This document shows positions 37,629 through 49,468 of a DNA stretch of 64,000 nt, piece after piece; the stretch's first letter is position 1; every line of letters begins with the position of its first letter. The notes under the pieces are model-generated. The model searched no databases. It worked only from the letters and a program-made list of their open reading frames with translations, and was not told the DNA's origin. The DNA is from Pseudomonas abyssi (GTDB lineage: Bacteria > Pseudomonadota > Gammaproteobacteria > Pseudomonadales > Pseudomonadaceae), in contig NZ_NTMR01000027.1 of the NCBI RefSeq assembly GCF_002307495.1, positions 29,563 to 93,562 on the forward strand, in the 5' to 3' direction. A program made the position numbers and the translations under genes.

Positions 37629-38386
37629 TACACTCGTCCAGCGGCGCGAGCGATCGCACCGAACTCTGCTGCATTGAGAGAGGCTCCACCAATCAGCCCC
37701 CCATCGATATCCGGCATGGCAAACAACGCTTCGGCGTTCTCACCCTTCACGCTGCCACCGTAAACTATCTGCACCTTGCGCGCCTGCTCATCATCAAGCA
37801 TGGCGAGCCGTGCGCGAATCATGGCGTGCACATCCTGGGCCTGCTCAGGGGTTGCCGTCAAGCCGGTGCCAATCGCCCAAACAGGCTCATACGCCACCAC
37901 ACCTTCAGCCAAACCACCCACGCCAAACACATCCAGCACCGCCTGCAACTGCCGACCTACCACTTCAGCCGTCTGCCCAGCATCGCGCTCAGCTTGCGTC
38001 TCACCGACACAGAGCACCGGGCGCAACCCGCTGGCCAACGCAGCAGCAAACTTGCGGCAGACGACATCATCAGTCTCGCCAAACAGCGAACGACGCTCGG
38101 AGTGCCCAACCAGAACGTAAGCGCAACCTGCGTCGCGCAGCTGGGCGGGCGAGATCTCACCCGTCAAGGCACCCGGCTCAGCCTGAGCAGCACACACCTG
38201 ACCACCAACCTGAATTGGCGTGTCCTGCAGCTGCTCGCAACAACGATCAACATACAGCGCCGGAGGAGCAACCATCAGCTCCACTCCCTCAGGCCATTCT
38301 TGCGCAGCAAGACCTTGCAGCAGGGCGTCTACAGACTGCCGTGAACCGTGCATTTTCCAGTTACCGGCGACTAGTGGACGTCGCAT
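37628..38386 (-). CDS. tpiA: Triosephosphate isomerase
   Basis: 252 aa from ATG 38386, with AGAGAGGT upstream. It interconverts glyceraldehyde-3-phosphate and dihydroxyacetone phosphate. Catalytic residues are Lys11 (GNWKMHG), His in VLVGHSERR and Glu in [13 protein letters not shown], and the phosphate loop is [10 protein letters not shown]. The cluster glmM-tpiA-secG is the Pseudomonas order. Confidence 0.97.
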   Translation of the reverse strand: MRRPLVAGNWKMHGSRQSVDALLQGLAAQEWPEGVELMVAPPALYVDRCCEQLQDTPIQVGGQVCAAQAEPGALTGEISPAQLRDAGCAYVLVGHSERRSLFGETDDVVCRKFAAALASGLRPVLCVGETQAERDAGQTAEVVGRQLQAVLDVFGVGGLAEGVVAYEPVWAIGTGLTATPEQAQDVHAMIRARLAMLDDEQARKVQIVYGGSVKGENAEALFAMPDIDGGLIGGASLNAAEFGAIARAAGRV

Positions 38387-38453
38387 GCCATACCTCTCTG
38401 CCCAAGCGGGCGCCAATCTTAACCAAGTTGCATCAGCGACACAACCGACTTTT

Positions 38454-39797
38454 TTACCCGCCACACACCTGGGTTACAACAGCTGCCAACGCGGTCGCTT
38501 CCTGCTCAACCTTGGCAGCATCCTGCCCCTCGACCATGACCCGCACCAGCGGCTCGGTGCCGGACAGGCGCAACAGCACGCGCCCCGAACCCGCCAGCCG
38601 GGACTCCGCCTCAGCAACCGCCTGCTTTACGACCGGGTTCTGCGCAGGCGATGCCTGCCCAGGCGCATAACGCACATTGATCAATTTCTGGGGGCACTTC
38701 TGCATACAGCTGCGCGCCTGCGCGAGACTCTGCTCACTGCGTTGCAACGCCTTGAGCACCTGCAGCGCAGCGATAATACCGTCTCCTGTCGAAGTGTGGT
38801 GCAGGCACACTATGTGCCCCGACGACTCACCTCCCACCAGCCAGCCGCGCTCACGCAGCTCGGCCATCACGTAGCGATCGCCCACCTTGGCGCGCACGAA
38901 GGGCACGCCCTGCTCCTTGAGCGCCAACTCCAAACCAAGATTGCTCATCAACGTACCCGCGACGCCGCCATTGAGCAGGCCGCGCCGCTGCAGATCGAGG
39001 GCAATGATGCACAGCAACTCGTCACCATCCACCTCTTCGCCAGCATGGTCCACCATCAATACGCGATCGCCGTCGCCATCGAAGGCAATACCCAGATCAG
39101 CACCTTCGCGCAAGACAACCTCTCTCAGCGCCGCCATATCAGTGGAGCCGTGACCCGCGTTGATATTCAGCCCATCAGGACTGGCACCTATCACCACGAC
39201 CTCCGCCCCCAGCTCCCGAAAGACACTCGGCGCCACTTTATAGGTCGCGCCGTGCGCGCAGTCGAGCACCAGTTTCATGCCCTTGAAGCTGGTACTGGTA
39301 GGCACGCTGCTTTTACAAAACTCGATATACCGTCCAGCAGCATCCTCCACCCGAGTGACCTTACCCAAGGCAGCCGAGTCGACCACGTTCATTGGGCTGT
39401 CGACCAGGCGCTCGATCTCGAGCTCAAGGCTGTCCGGCAACTTGCTGCCAGCGCCCGAGAAGAACTTGATGCCGTTGTCGTAAAAGGGGTTATGCGAAGC
39501 GCTGATGACGATACCCACATCAGCCATAAAGGTACGCGTCAGATAGGCAATCGCCGGCGTGGGCATGGGGCCAAGCAGTTGAACCTGCGCGCCGGCAGCT
39601 GACAACCCTGCCTCCAGCGCCGACTCGAACATGTAGCCGGAAATCCGCGTATCCTTACCAATAATGACCCGGCAGGCACCGTGATGCCGAAAAGCAGTCC
39701 CGACAGCCCAGCCCAGCTTGAGCATGAACTCCGGCGTAATTGGCGCATCACCGACGCGGCCGCGAATGCCATCGGTTCCAAAATAGCGTTTTTCCAT
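38454..39797 (-). CDS. glmM: Phosphoglucosamine mutase
   Basis: 447 aa. It converts glucosamine-6-phosphate to glucosamine-1-phosphate for UDP-GlcNAc, the precursor of peptidoglycan and LPS. The phosphoserine is Ser101 (ISASHNP), the magnesium loop is DGDGDR and the sugar loop [20 protein letters not shown] is the normal N-terminus. It lies between folP and tpiA, as in most pseudomonads. Confidence 0.97.
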   Translation of the reverse strand: MEKRYFGTDGIRGRVGDAPITPEFMLKLGWAVGTAFRHHGACRVIIGKDTRISGYMFESALEAGLSAAGAQVQLLGPMPTPAIAYLTRTFMADVGIVISASHNPFYDNGIKFFSGAGSKLPDSLELEIERLVDSPMNVVDSAALGKVTRVEDAAGRYIEFCKSSVPTSTSFKGMKLVLDCAHGATYKVAPSVFRELGAEVVVIGASPDGLNINAGHGSTDMAALREVVLREGADLGIAFDGDGDRVLMVDHAGEEVDGDELLCIIALDLQRRGLLNGGVAGTLMSNLGLELALKEQGVPFVRAKVGDRYVMAELRERGWLVGGESSGHIVCLHHTSTGDGIIAALQVLKALQRSEQSLAQARSCMQKCPQKLINVRYAPGQASPAQNPVVKQAVAEAESRLAGSGRVLLRLSGTEPLVRVMVEGQDAAKVEQEATALAAVVTQVCGG

Positions 39798-39810
39798 GGA
39801 CTAACTCTTG

Positions 39811-40677
39811 TTATGAAAGTTGTGACTGCCGGGCTTGGCGCACCGCTTGCGCCATCGCAACGGCATCCCGGGTAGCTGCGACGTCGTGAGCCCGAATAAT
39901 ACCGGCGCCCGCGTCGACGGCCAGAGCAGCCAGAGCAAGGCTGCCGTAGAGGCGCTGATCGACAGGGCGATCCAGTACCTGGCCAATCATGCTCTTGCGC
40001 GATACCCCGACCAGCACCGGCAACCCCTGCGGGCGCAAGTCAGCCAGGCGCGCAAACAACTGCAGGTTGTGCTCCAGCGACTTGCCAAAGCCAAACCCGG
40101 GGTCCAGAACCAACCGCTCACGGGCAATACCGGCACCCTCGCAGGTCTCTACCCGCGCCTGCAGATAGGCATTTACCTCATCCAGCACACTGGCATAACG
40201 CGGCGCAAGCTGCATGGAGTCCGGCTCACCCTGACGATGCATCAGACAGACCGGTAACCCGGTAGCCCGCGCTGCTTCCAGCGCACCATCGCGCTCAAGC
40301 GAGCGCACATCATTGATTAGCCCGGCGCCGGCGGCGGCCGAGTCACTCATGACCTCAGGAGAGCTGGTATCCACCGAAATAATCACGTCAAACCGTGATG
40401 CAATGGCCTCAACCATTGGCACGACTCGCTCAAGCTCCTGCCCCACTGGTACGGGTACCGCACCCGGACGGGTGGACTCACCACCGACATCAATCAGGGC
40501 AGCGCCATCGGCGACCATTTGCTCGACGTGCCGCAGCGCAGCGTCGCGCTGATTGAAGCGCCCGCCATCAGAGAAGGAGTCAGGGGTTACATTGAGAATA
40601 CCCATGATCTGGGCGCGAGAAAGATCAAGCTCCCGGTTGCCGCATAGCAACCGGGAGCAGTTGGAGCTTGAGCTCAT
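39811..40677 (-). CDS. folP: Dihydropteroate synthase
   Basis: 288 aa from ATG 40677 (the frame remains open inside ftsH upstream, but that part is not coding). It joins p-aminobenzoate to the HPPK product, the sulfonamide target. The signatures are IMGILNVTPDSFSDGG, DVGGESTRPG and DPGFGFGKSLEHN. It begins seven bases after the ftsH stop on the same strand, the usual ftsH-folP-glmM arrangement. Confidence 0.96.
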   Translation of the reverse strand: MSSSSNCSRLLCGNRELDLSRAQIMGILNVTPDSFSDGGRFNQRDAALRHVEQMVADGAALIDVGGESTRPGAVPVPVGQELERVVPMVEAIASRFDVIISVDTSSPEVMSDSAAAGAGLINDVRSLERDGALEAARATGLPVCLMHRQGEPDSMQLAPRYASVLDEVNAYLQARVETCEGAGIARERLVLDPGFGFGKSLEHNLQLFARLADLRPQGLPVLVGVSRKSMIGQVLDRPVDQRLYGSLALAALAVDAGAGIIRAHDVAATRDAVAMAQAVRQARQSQLS

Positions 40678-40684
40678 TGCCGAA

Positions 40685-42625
40685 TCAATGCTCCCCGGCC
40701 GGACCACCAATCGGACCGGCGCCCTTGGCCGACTCATCCGACTTGCTATCGTCACCCTCATCACTGGTGACAATGGCGCCAGGGCCCGACTTACCGCCGT
40801 CCTGCCAATCCTTCGGTTCACGCGGCACGCGACCGGCCATGATGTCGTCGATCTGCTGAGTGTCGATGGTCTCGTACTTCATCAGCGCCTCGGCCATCAT
40901 GTCGAGCTTGTCACGGTTCTCGTCCAGCAGACGGCGCGCCGTGCCGTAGCACTCATCGATGATGCGACGCACCTCTTCGTCAATCTGCTTGGCCGTCTCT
41001 CCGGACACACCAGACAATCCGCTGCCACCGGAGCGACCCAGGTACCCCGAATCTTCCTCTTCAGCGTATTGCAGCGGACCGAGCTTCTCGGACAGCCCCC
41101 ACTTGGTCACCATATTTTTGGCCAGCTGGGTAGCCCGCATAATGTCGTTCGATGCACCGGTAGTCACACCATCAAAGCCCAGCGTCATCTCCTCGGCGAT
41201 ACGACCACCGAACAGCGAACAGATCTGACTGGTCAGCGCACGCTTGGACAGGCTGTAGCGATCCTCTTCCGGCAGGAACATAGTCACGCCCAGCGCACGA
41301 CCGCGCGGAATAATGGTGACCTTGTAGACCGGGTCATGCTCGGGCACGAGGCGACCAACAATCGCGTGGCCGGATTCATGGTAAGCGGTGTTGAGCTTTT
41401 CCTTCTCGGACATGACCATGGACTTGCGCTCGGCGCCCATCATGATCTTGTCCTTGGCCATCTCGAACTCGCCCATTTCCACCAGGCGCTTGTTGGCACG
41501 CGCGGCGAACAGTGAGGCCTCGTTCACCAGGTTGGCCAGATCAGCACCGGAGAAGCCAGGCGTACCACGGGCGATCAGCGACGGCTTAACGTCATCACCC
41601 AGCGGCACCTTGCGCATATGTACCTTGAGGATCTGCTCACGACCACGAATATCCGGCAGCCCAACGACCACCTGACGATCGAAGCGACCGGGACGCAGCA
41701 GAGCCGGATCCAGCACGTCTGGACGGTTGGTAGCCGCTATCACGATGATGCCGTCGTTCGGCTCAAAGCCGTCCATCTCAACCAGCAACTGGTTCAGGGT
41801 CTGCTCACGCTCGTCGTGACCGCCACCCATTCCCGAGCCACGATGGCGACCGACCGCGTCGATCTCGTCGATAAAAATGATGCACGGCGCGTGCTTCTTG
41901 GCCTGCTCGAACATGTCGCGCACACGCGATGCACCGACACCTACGAACATTTCAACAAAGTCGGAACCGGAGATGGTGAAGAACGGCACCTTGGCTTCGC
42001 CGGCGACCGCCTTGGCAAGCAGGGTCTTACCGGTACCCGGCTGACCCACCATCAGTACGCCGCGCGGGATATGGCCGCCCAGGCGCTGGAACTTGCCCGG
42101 ATCACGCAGAAACTCGACCAGCTCCTGCACGTCTTCCTTCGCTTCGTCACAGCCGGCGACATCGGAAAAAGTGGTTTTGACCTGATCCTCGGTCAGCATG
42201 CGCGCCTTGCTCTTGCCAAAGCTCATAGGGCCGCCGCGGCCACCGCCGCCACCCTGCATCTGACGCATGAAGAACATGAAGATGGCGATAATGATCAGGA
42301 TCGGGAAGCTGGCAATCAGCAACTGAGTCCAGATGCTCTGCTGCTCGGGCTGCTTGCCCTCGATGATGACATCGTTGTCGAGCAGATCGCCGATCAGGCC
42401 ATTATCCTGAATCGCCGGGCGCACGGTTTTGAAGGACTCACCACTGCGCTCGCGCCCGGTGATGATATAGCCATCCACCGTCACCCGCTCGACCTGGCGG
42501 CTCTCTACCAGATCAAGGAACTGGGAGTAATTCAGCGTATCCGGTTCCTTGGTACTACTGAAGTTGTTCATCACCGTGACCAGTACGGCGGCAATGATCA
42601 GCCACAGGATGAGGTTCTTCGCCAT
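40685..42625 (-). CDS. ftsH: ATP-dependent zinc metalloprotease FtsH
   Basis: 646 aa from ATG 42625. It degrades misassembled membrane and regulatory proteins. There are two N-terminal membrane helices (near 4-20 and 101-119) flanking a periplasmic domain. The AAA+ module has Walker A GQPGTGKT (194-201) and the SRH arginines in [20 protein letters not shown]. The zinc motif is HESGH (416-420). A glycine-rich linker follows the second helix. The cluster rlmE-ftsH-folP is conserved. Confidence 0.97.
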   Translation of the reverse strand: MAKNLILWLIIAAVLVTVMNNFSSTKEPDTLNYSQFLDLVESRQVERVTVDGYIITGRERSGESFKTVRPAIQDNGLIGDLLDNDVIIEGKQPEQQSIWTQLLIASFPILIIIAIFMFFMRQMQGGGGGRGGPMSFGKSKARMLTEDQVKTTFSDVAGCDEAKEDVQELVEFLRDPGKFQRLGGHIPRGVLMVGQPGTGKTLLAKAVAGEAKVPFFTISGSDFVEMFVGVGASRVRDMFEQAKKHAPCIIFIDEIDAVGRHRGSGMGGGHDEREQTLNQLLVEMDGFEPNDGIIVIAATNRPDVLDPALLRPGRFDRQVVVGLPDIRGREQILKVHMRKVPLGDDVKPSLIARGTPGFSGADLANLVNEASLFAARANKRLVEMGEFEMAKDKIMMGAERKSMVMSEKEKLNTAYHESGHAIVGRLVPEHDPVYKVTIIPRGRALGVTMFLPEEDRYSLSKRALTSQICSLFGGRIAEEMTLGFDGVTTGASNDIMRATQLAKNMVTKWGLSEKLGPLQYAEEEDSGYLGRSGGSGLSGVSGETAKQIDEEVRRIIDECYGTARRLLDENRDKLDMMAEALMKYETIDTQQIDDIMAGRVPREPKDWQDGGKSGPGAIVTSDEGDDSKSDESAKGAGPIGGPAGEH

Positions 42626-42799
42626 ATCGTTCAATTCACTACCCTCTTGCTCCCAGCACCATTGCGGGAGCCTTGCTGAGTCTGTTGTCCACCCTGCCCA
42701 CATTACACCAGTTTAGGCCAACTCGGCAGTCGACGCTGTGTAACGCCCTGTGTCGCTAGACTGCATCGACAACGCCGGGTTCCGGCAGCGCGGCCAAAT

Positions 42800-43429
42800 C
42801 TACTCTGCCCGCCCCTTGAATCCGCGGGCCAGCAGGTAGGTCTCTCGCGAGCGCCCGCGTGAAGCATCGGGCTTGCGAGTCACCAGCTTGTCGTATTGCC
42901 CGCGCATTTCGCGGAAATACTCGTCAAAGCCTTCACCATGGAACACCTTGATCAAAAAATCGCCACCCGGGCGCAACACCCGTGCCGCCATGTCCAGCGC
43001 CAGCTCGCACAGATACATGGCCCGCGGCTGATCTACCGCAGGTGTTCCACTCATATTGGGGGCCATATCTGAAATAACAAGGTCTACCTGCGAATTACCG
43101 ATGGCCGCCAGGATGGCCTCGAAGACAGTGTCCTCGGTAAAGTCGCCCTGGATAAAGGTGACATCGGGAATGCTATCCATGGCCAGAATATCCGAGGCAA
43201 TGATGCGCCCCTTCTCGCCAATCAACCGCGCAGCGACCTGAGACCAGCCGCCAGGCGCAGCCCCCAGATCAAGCACGGTCATGCCCGGCTTGAGGATGCG
43301 ATCACGCTCCTGAATCTCCAGCAGCTTGTAACTGGCGCGCGAGCGGTAACCGTCCTTCTGCGCCTGCTTTACGAAGGGATCATCAAAATGTTCCTTGAGC
43401 CAACGCTTGCTTGTCTTGGACTGTGCCAC
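42800..43429 (-). CDS. rlmE: 23S rRNA (uridine-2552-2'-O) methyltransferase
   Basis: 209 aa from GTG 43429, preceded by [47 protein letters not shown] is the normal N-terminus. The SAM site is [14 protein letters not shown], and the K-D-K-E tetrad sits in the RASYKLL, SDMAPN and LIKVF segments. It methylates U2552 of 23S rRNA, a heat-shock-linked late step in 50S assembly. It is divergent from yhbY. Confidence 0.96.
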   Translation of the reverse strand: MAQSKTSKRWLKEHFDDPFVKQAQKDGYRSRASYKLLEIQERDRILKPGMTVLDLGAAPGGWSQVAARLIGEKGRIIASDILAMDSIPDVTFIQGDFTEDTVFEAILAAIGNSQVDLVISDMAPNMSGTPAVDQPRAMYLCELALDMAARVLRPGGDFLIKVFHGEGFDEYFREMRGQYDKLVTRKPDASRGRSRETYLLARGFKGRAE

Positions 43430-43507
43430 GGAATACCTCGTGCAGCGGGCCACGCCGCCGGTTAAACTAGTGCATCACACACTTAATGAATTTTCATACG
43501 GAACATT

Positions 43508-43822
43508 ATGGCGCTCAGCTCCGCACAGAAAAAAGATCTCAAGCGCATCGGCCATCATTTGAAGCCGATCGTCATTATCAGTGAACAGGGTATCAGCGAA
43601 GGCGTACTGGCCGAACTGGACCGTGCGCTGAACGATCACGAACTGATCAAGATTCGCGTCACCGTCAGTGACCGTGACGCCAAGCAGGCCCTGATCAACG
43701 AGGCTTGCCAGCAAAGTGGCGCCGAGCTGGTTCAGGTCATCGGCAAGATGGCTATCTTGCTGCGCCGGGCCAAAAAGCCCAACCCCAACCTGTCCAACCT
43801 CAAGCGTTTTCAGGGGTTCTGA
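43508..43822 (+). CDS. yhbY: CRM-domain RNA-binding protein YhbY
   Basis: 104 aa. The CRM (YhbY/CRS1) fold shows LSSAQKKDLKRIGHHLKPIVIISEQGISEGVLAELDRALNDHELIKIRV and a GxxG-like RNA-binding loop. It associates with pre-50S ribosomal particles. It is divergent from rlmE with 78 bp between, so the two 50S-assembly genes share a regulatory region. Confidence 0.93.
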   Translation: MALSSAQKKDLKRIGHHLKPIVIISEQGISEGVLAELDRALNDHELIKIRVTVSDRDAKQALINEACQQSGAELVQVIGKMAILLRRAKKPNPNLSNLKRFQGF

Positions 43823-43834
43823 GCCGGCAGCGCA

Positions 43835-44260
43835 TCAGCCCCGCACCTCGTCCGGGCGGGGCTGGACCGCCAGCACCAGGCCAGCGAAGGCAACCACCAG
43901 ATAGCAGAAGATCCCGTACAACGGGTTCGGCTGCAGACTAAAGCCAAAAAACGCACCTGCCGCCAGCAATACCAGCACCAGCATCTGTACCCGCAGATCG
44001 CGCCATCCAGCAAGCCGCAGTCCCAACTGAAGCAACTGCAGCGCACCGGCAACCAGTGCAATCAACATGACCGATGGGCGCAGCACCGACGCTGCCTCGT
44101 CGACCAGCAGGGGCGCCAGCCCCATATGCCGCAGGCCGGGCAGCAGAATGAAGTGCAAACTCCACACCGCACCCACCCAGAGCGTCAGCAGCAGCTGCCA
44201 GGCAATGCGTCCGGCGCTTTGCCGCGCCGGACCACCCGTGCTGGCAGCCTGCTCCGTCAC
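43835..44260 (-). CDS. DUF4149 membrane protein
   Basis: 141 aa with four hydrophobic segments ([72 protein letters not shown]), as in the DUF4149 family that commonly follows greA in Pseudomonas. Function unknown. Its start overlaps the greA stop by four bases (ATGA), so it is translated with greA. Confidence 0.8.
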   Translation of the reverse strand: MTEQAASTGGPARQSAGRIAWQLLLTLWVGAVWSLHFILLPGLRHMGLAPLLVDEAASVLRPSVMLIALVAGALQLLQLGLRLAGWRDLRVQMLVLVLLAAGAFFGFSLQPNPLYGIFCYLVVAFAGLVLAVQPRPDEVRG

Positions 44261-44730
44261 AGGTGCTGGACCTCGACGATTTCGTACTCGACGACACCGC
44301 CGGGCGTTTTCACCGCCACGATTTCGCCTTCTTCCTTGCCAATCAAGGCGCGGGCGATGGGCGAGTTGACCGACAGCTTGCGCTGCTTGATGTCAGCCTC
44401 GTCATCACCGACGATCTGATACACCACTTCCTCGTCAGTATCGACGTTGGCGATGGTCACGGTAGTGCCAAAAATGACCTTGCCGGTATGGGCAATACTG
44501 GTCACGTCGATCACCTGCGCATTGGACAGGCGGCCTTCGATATCGCGAATGCGCGCCTCCACCATCCCCTGTTGCTCGCGGGCAGCGTGGTATTCGGCAT
44601 TTTCCTTGAGATCCCCCAACTCGCGCGCTTCGGCGATCGCCTGGGTGATCTGCGGACGCAGTTCGGTCTTCAGGTGCTTCAGTTCGACTTCGAGGGCTTC
44701 TGCGCCCTGCTTGGTCATTGGGTACTTCAT
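44257..44730 (-). CDS. greA: Transcript cleavage factor GreA
   Basis: 157 aa, the standard length. An N-terminal coiled coil ([48 protein letters not shown]) carries the acidic tip DLKENAEY that acts in the polymerase secondary channel. A C-terminal FKBP-like domain follows. It stimulates RNA cleavage by backtracked polymerase. It starts three bases after the carB stop, forming the carA-carB-greA operon. Confidence 0.97.
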   Translation of the reverse strand: MKYPMTKQGAEALEVELKHLKTELRPQITQAIAEARELGDLKENAEYHAAREQQGMVEARIRDIEGRLSNAQVIDVTSIAHTGKVIFGTTVTIANVDTDEEVVYQIVGDDEADIKQRKLSVNSPIARALIGKEEGEIVAVKTPGGVVEYEIVEVQHL

Positions 44731-44733
44731 GAA

Positions 44734-47700
44734 TCAGATACCTTTGTGCAGATCCTGGAGGCGGCGTACTGCGCGCTCCGGACCAAATTTCAGTGCAGTG
44801 CAGACAGCCTCGCCACCGGCCAGCGTGGTGGTGGAGTAGACCTTGTGCTGCAACGCGTTGCGACGGATGGAGTAGGAGTCAGCAATCGACTGGCGACCTT
44901 CGGTGGTGTTGATCACCAGATCAATCTCGTCGTTCTTGATCATGTCGACAATATGCGGACGCCCTTCGGTCACCTTGTTCACGCGACGTACCGGCAGGTT
45001 GGCCGCTTCCAGCACCTTGGCAGTGCCGGCGGTCGCAACCACTTCAAAACCCAGGTCGATCAGATCGCGGGCAACATCGACCACCAGCGGCTTGTCGTCT
45101 TCACGCACACTGATGAACACGGTGCCGCTGGTCGGCAGCACTTCACCAGAACCCAGCTGGGACTTGGCAAACGCCTCACCGAAGCTGTCACCCACACCCA
45201 TTACCTCACCGGTGGACTTCATTTCAGGGCCGAGGATCGGGTCTACGCCGGGGAACTTGGCGAACGGGAACACCGCTTCCTTAACGCTGAAGTACGGCGG
45301 CACCACCTCTTCAGTGAAGCCCAGTTCCTGCAGCGTCTTGCCGGCCATCACGCGGGCAGCAATCTTGGCCAGCGACTGACCGATGCACTTGGATACGAAC
45401 GGCACGGTACGGGAGGCGCGCGGGTTGACCTCGATCACGTAGATGTCCTCGCCCTGCACCGCCATCTGCACGTTCATCAGGCCGACCACGCCCAGCTCCA
45501 GTGCCATCTTGCGCACCTGCTCGCGAATATCGTCCTGGATGTTCGCCGGCAGCGAATACGGCGGCAGCGAGCACGCCGAGTCGCCAGAGTGCACGCCAGC
45601 CTGTTCGATGTGCTGCATGATCGCCCCGATCACCACATCCTTGCCGTCAGAGACCGCGTCAATATCCACTTCGATGGCGCAGTTCAGGAAGTGATCCAGC
45701 AGCACGGGGCTGTCGTTGGACACCTTGACCGCCTCGCGCATGTAGCGCTTGAGTTCTTCTTCCTGATAGACGATTTCCATCGCCCGCCCGCCCAGTACGT
45801 AGGACGGACGCACCACCAGCGGATAACCGATGCGCTTGGACAGTGCGAGAGCCTCGTCTTCGCTACGCGCAGTCGCATTCGGCGGCTGACGCAGTGCCAG
45901 GCGCTCAACCATCTGCTGGAAGCGCTCACGGTCTTCGGCGCGGTCAATCGCCTCGGGGCTGGTACCGATAATCGGCACGCCGGCCTCTTCCAGCGCACGC
46001 GCCAGTTTGAGCGGCGTCTGACCACCGTACTGCACGATCACACCCTTGGGCTGTTCGACGCGAACGATTTCCAGCACGTCTTCCAGGGTCACCGGCTCGA
46101 AATACAGACGATCCGAGGTGTCATAGTCGGTGGAAACGGTTTCCGGGTTGCAGTTGACCATGATGGTTTCGTAACCATCTTCACGCATCGCCAGTGCAGC
46201 GTGAACACAGCAGTAGTCAAACTCGATGCCCTGACCAATACGGTTCGGCCCACCACCCAGCACCATGATCTTGTCACGGCTGGACGGATTGGACTCGCAC
46301 TCTTCTTCATAGGTCGAGTACATGTAGGCGGTATCGGTGGCGAACTCGGCCGCACAGGTATCAACGCGCTTGTACACCGGCAGTACGTTCAGCTTGTGAC
46401 GGTGACGACGCAGGCTCTTTTCGCTCACCGCCAGCAGCTGCGACAGACGCAGGTCGGAGAAGCCCTTGCGCTTGAGGCGGAACATCAGGCTGTAGTCGAT
46501 GTCGGCCAGCCCCAGCGTCTTGACCCGCTCTTCTTCCTTGACCAGGTCCTCGATCTGAACCAGGAACCAGGTATCGATCTTGGTCAGATCAAACACCTGC
46601 TGCAGGGTCATGCCGGCGCGGAACGCGTCAGCCACGTACCAGATGCGATCCGCACCCGGGACGGTCAGCTCGCGGGTCAGCTCGGTCATTACGTCGTCGG
46701 CAGCCGGATCGACCTTGGGGTCGAAACCGCAGACGCCCACCTCCAGGCCGCGCAGCGCTTTCTGCACGGACTCCTGGAAGGTGCGACCGATCGCCATCAC
46801 TTCACCGACCGACTTCATCTGGGTAGTCAGGCGCGCATCGGCGTTGGGGAATTTCTCAAACGCGAAACGTGGAATCTTGGTAACCACGTAATCGATGGAC
46901 GGCTCGAAGGACGCCGGCGTACGACCACCGGTGATGTCGTTCTGCAGCTCGTCCAGGGTGTAGCCGACAGCCAGCTTGGCCGCGATCTTGGCGATCGGGA
47001 AACCGGTGGCCTTGGAAGCCAGGGCAGAGGAACGCGATACCCGCGGGTTCATCTCGATCACGACCATGCGACCGGTGTCCGGGCAGATACCGAACTGCAC
47101 GTTCGAGCCGCCAGTCTCAACACCAATCTCACGCAGCACCGCCAGCGAGGCGTTACGCATGATCTGGTATTCCTTGTCGGTCAGAGTCTGGGCCGGCGCG
47201 ACAGTAATGGAGTCACCGGTGTGAACACCCATCGGGTCGAAGTTTTCGATCGAGCAAACGATGATGCAGTTGTCCTTCTTATCGCGGACCACTTCCATCT
47301 CGTACTCTTTCCAGCCGATCAGGGACTCGTCGATCAGCAGCTCGTTGGTCGGCGACAGGTCCAGACCACGGTTGCAGATCTCCTCGAACTCTTCACGGTT
47401 GTAAGCGATACCACCGCCAGTACCACCCATGGTGAACGACGGACGGATGATGCACGGAAAGCCGACCTGCTCCAGCACACCGTAGGCCTCAGCCATGGTA
47501 TGTGCGATACCGGAGCGAGGGCACTCCAGACCAATGGCCTTCATCGCCTTGTCAAAGCGCGAACGGTCTTCGGCCTTGTCGATGGTGTCGGCGTTGGCAC
47601 CAATCATTTCCACGCCGTACTGCTCCAGTACGCCGTGCTTCTCCAGATCCAGTGCGCAGTTCAGCGCGGTCTGACCGCCCATGGTCGGCAGCAGCGCGTC

Positions 47701-47949
47701 CGGGCGTTCTTTCTCGATGATCTTGGCAACCGTCTGCCACTTGATCGGCTCGATGTAGGTGGCGTCGGCCATGGCCGGGTCAGTCATGATGGTCGCCGGG
47801 TTAGAGTTGACCAGAATGACGCGGAAACCTTCTTCCTTCAGGGCCTTGCAGGCCTGAGCACCGGAGTAGTCGAACTCGCAGGCCTGACCGATGACGATAG
47901 GGCCGGCGCCGAGGATCAGAATGCTTTTAATGTCTGTACGTTTTGGCAT
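44734..47949 (-). CDS. carB: Carbamoyl-phosphate synthase large subunit
   Basis: 1071 aa. It makes carbamoyl phosphate from bicarbonate, ammonia (from CarA) and two ATP, for arginine and pyrimidines. Two homologous ATP-grasp halves are visible: [24 protein letters not shown] for the first and [19 protein letters not shown] for the second. A C-terminal MGS-like allosteric domain ([19 protein letters not shown]) is the UMP/ornithine site. The long frame on the opposite strand is a mirror of its codon bias, not a gene. Confidence 0.98.
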   Translation of the reverse strand: MPKRTDIKSILILGAGPIVIGQACEFDYSGAQACKALKEEGFRVILVNSNPATIMTDPAMADATYIEPIKWQTVAKIIEKERPDALLPTMGGQTALNCALDLEKHGVLEQYGVEMIGANADTIDKAEDRSRFDKAMKAIGLECPRSGIAHTMAEAYGVLEQVGFPCIIRPSFTMGGTGGGIAYNREEFEEICNRGLDLSPTNELLIDESLIGWKEYEMEVVRDKKDNCIIVCSIENFDPMGVHTGDSITVAPAQTLTDKEYQIMRNASLAVLREIGVETGGSNVQFGICPDTGRMVVIEMNPRVSRSSALASKATGFPIAKIAAKLAVGYTLDELQNDITGGRTPASFEPSIDYVVTKIPRFAFEKFPNADARLTTQMKSVGEVMAIGRTFQESVQKALRGLEVGVCGFDPKVDPAADDVMTELTRELTVPGADRIWYVADAFRAGMTLQQVFDLTKIDTWFLVQIEDLVKEEERVKTLGLADIDYSLMFRLKRKGFSDLRLSQLLAVSEKSLRRHRHKLNVLPVYKRVDTCAAEFATDTAYMYSTYEEECESNPSSRDKIMVLGGGPNRIGQGIEFDYCCVHAALAMREDGYETIMVNCNPETVSTDYDTSDRLYFEPVTLEDVLEIVRVEQPKGVIVQYGGQTPLKLARALEEAGVPIIGTSPEAIDRAEDRERFQQMVERLALRQPPNATARSEDEALALSKRIGYPLVVRPSYVLGGRAMEIVYQEEELKRYMREAVKVSNDSPVLLDHFLNCAIEVDIDAVSDGKDVVIGAIMQHIEQAGVHSGDSACSLPPYSLPANIQDDIREQVRKMALELGVVGLMNVQMAVQGEDIYVIEVNPRASRTVPFVSKCIGQSLAKIAARVMAGKTLQELGFTEEVVPPYFSVKEAVFPFAKFPGVDPILGPEMKSTGEVMGVGDSFGEAFAKSQLGSGEVLPTSGTVFISVREDDKPLVVDVARDLIDLGFEVVATAGTAKVLEAANLPVRRVNKVTEGRPHIVDMIKNDEIDLVINTTEGRQSIADSYSIRRNALQHKVYSTTTLAGGEAVCTALKFGPERAVRRLQDLHKGI

Positions 47950-47980
47950 AGTCGTTTACAAATCCTAGGTGTACCGGGGT

Positions 47981-49117
47981 TCAGGCGCGCTTTTTCATGG
48001 CGTCGATGAAACGGTCGAACAGCGGTGCCACATCGTGCGGACCCGGGCTCGCCTCGGGGTGGCCCTGGAAGCTGAAGGCCGCCTTGTCGGTGCGCTCGAT
48101 ACCTTGCAGGGTGCCGTCAAACAGCGACTTGTGGGTCGGCCGCAGGTTGGCCGGCAGGCTGGTCTCGTCAACCGCAAAGCCGTGGTTCTGACTGGTGATC
48201 ATCACCACACCGGTATCCAGATCCTGAACAGGATGGTTGGCGCCATGGTGACCATGACCCATCTTGACGGTTTTGGCACCGGAGGCCAGTGCCAGCAGTT
48301 GGTGACCGAGGCAGATACCGAATACCGGGATGTCCGTTTCCAGAATTTCCTTGATCGCAGCAATGGCGTAGTCACAAGGCTCCGGGTCGCCCGGGCCATT
48401 GGACAGGAACACGCCATCCGGATTCAGGGCCAGCACGTCGGCGGCCGGCGTTTGCGCGGGCACAACAGTCAGACGGCAACCGCGCGCAACCAGCATGCGC
48501 AGAATGTTGTACTTCACACCGTAGTCGAAGGCGACAACATGGTGCGGCAGCTCAGCATCGCTCAGCTCGGGGTGGCTGTCAGTTTCCAGGTTCCAGACAC
48601 TGGAGCGCCACTCATAGCTCTCCTTGACCGAGACTTCCTTCGCCAGGTCCATGCCTTTCAGGCCCGGGAAGCCGCGCGCCAGCTCCAGCGCTTTCTCTTC
48701 AGAGATATCATCACCGGCCAGCAGACAGCCGTTCTGAGAACCCTTTTCACGCAGAATGCGCGTCAGACGGCGGGTGTCGATACCAGCAATGGCGACAATG
48801 CCGTTCTCACGCAGGTAGTCATCCAGGGTCTGCTTGCAGCGCCAGTTGCTGGCGAGCAACGGCAGATCACGAATAACCAGACCGGCAGCCTGAACCGCGT
48901 CGGATTCGATATCTTCGGGAGTGACACCGGTGTTACCGATGTGGGGATAAGTCAACGTCACGATTTGACGCGCATAGGAGGGATCGGTGAGGATCTCCTG
49001 GTAACCGGTCATGGCCGTGTTGAACACGACCTCGCCAACACTGGAACCGTCGGCGCCGATGGACTCACCGCGAAAAATGCTGCCGTCGGCGAGTGCGAGA
49101 ATGGCTGGCTTGGACAA
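47981..49117 (-). CDS. carA: Carbamoyl-phosphate synthase small subunit
   Basis: 378 aa from TTG 49117, chosen because GGAGG lies five bases upstream and the protein then begins [16 protein letters not shown] as in relatives. The C-terminal class I glutaminase has the nucleophile in [11 protein letters not shown] and His/Glu in the [12 protein letters not shown] segment. It supplies ammonia to CarB, 31 bases downstream. The rare start codon could lower or tune its translation. Confidence 0.95.
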   Translation of the reverse strand: MSKPAILALADGSIFRGESIGADGSSVGEVVFNTAMTGYQEILTDPSYARQIVTLTYPHIGNTGVTPEDIESDAVQAAGLVIRDLPLLASNWRCKQTLDDYLRENGIVAIAGIDTRRLTRILREKGSQNGCLLAGDDISEEKALELARGFPGLKGMDLAKEVSVKESYEWRSSVWNLETDSHPELSDAELPHHVVAFDYGVKYNILRMLVARGCRLTVVPAQTPAADVLALNPDGVFLSNGPGDPEPCDYAIAAIKEILETDIPVFGICLGHQLLALASGAKTVKMGHGHHGANHPVQDLDTGVVMITSQNHGFAVDETSLPANLRPTHKSLFDGTLQGIERTDKAAFSFQGHPEASPGPHDVAPLFDRFIDAMKKRA

Positions 49118-49468
49118 GAAAACCTCCGAAAGAACTGACACATTTCACTAAACGCGGGCTGCACAAAAGCGGGAATGAAGTGGTGAACACAACATCCCGC
49201 TCGCAAAGGCATTGTCAGATACGCGCTGAATAGACAGATTAGCGCAATAGTTTAACGACTCAAGGGTGAAATATCCACTGCCGTGGCCCTTCCCGCCACC
49301 CGGCGGCGCGTCAGTCGCACATCTTCATTATCCGACTCGTCTGTGTTACAACACGACTTGCTAACCGCCGGGCAGGAGCCCAGAACAGACGGCAAAGACC
49401 GTCACCAGAGCGCCCTTGAGCGCCTGGACAACACAACAAGAACAACACAGGACTCGGGGACACCTAAC
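49118..49468. promoter_or_regulatory. Divergent control region of carA and the 49469 gene
   Basis: There is no gene in these 351 bases. A minus-strand sigma-70 promoter candidate is TTGAGT (49258-49263) and TAATCT (49236-49241), 16-bp spacer, about 120 bases before carA. This leaves a leader long enough for pyrimidine or arginine control, but I see no clear attenuator or ArgR site. The plus-strand promoter of the 49469 gene is not evident. Confidence 0.35.

Noticed and set aside
44263..48009. Very long open frame on the plus strand opposite carB (about 1250 codons)
   Set aside because: It mirrors the codon bias of carB on the other strand, has no family motif and runs through carB and greA; likewise the long antisense frames opposite pnp, infB and nusA.
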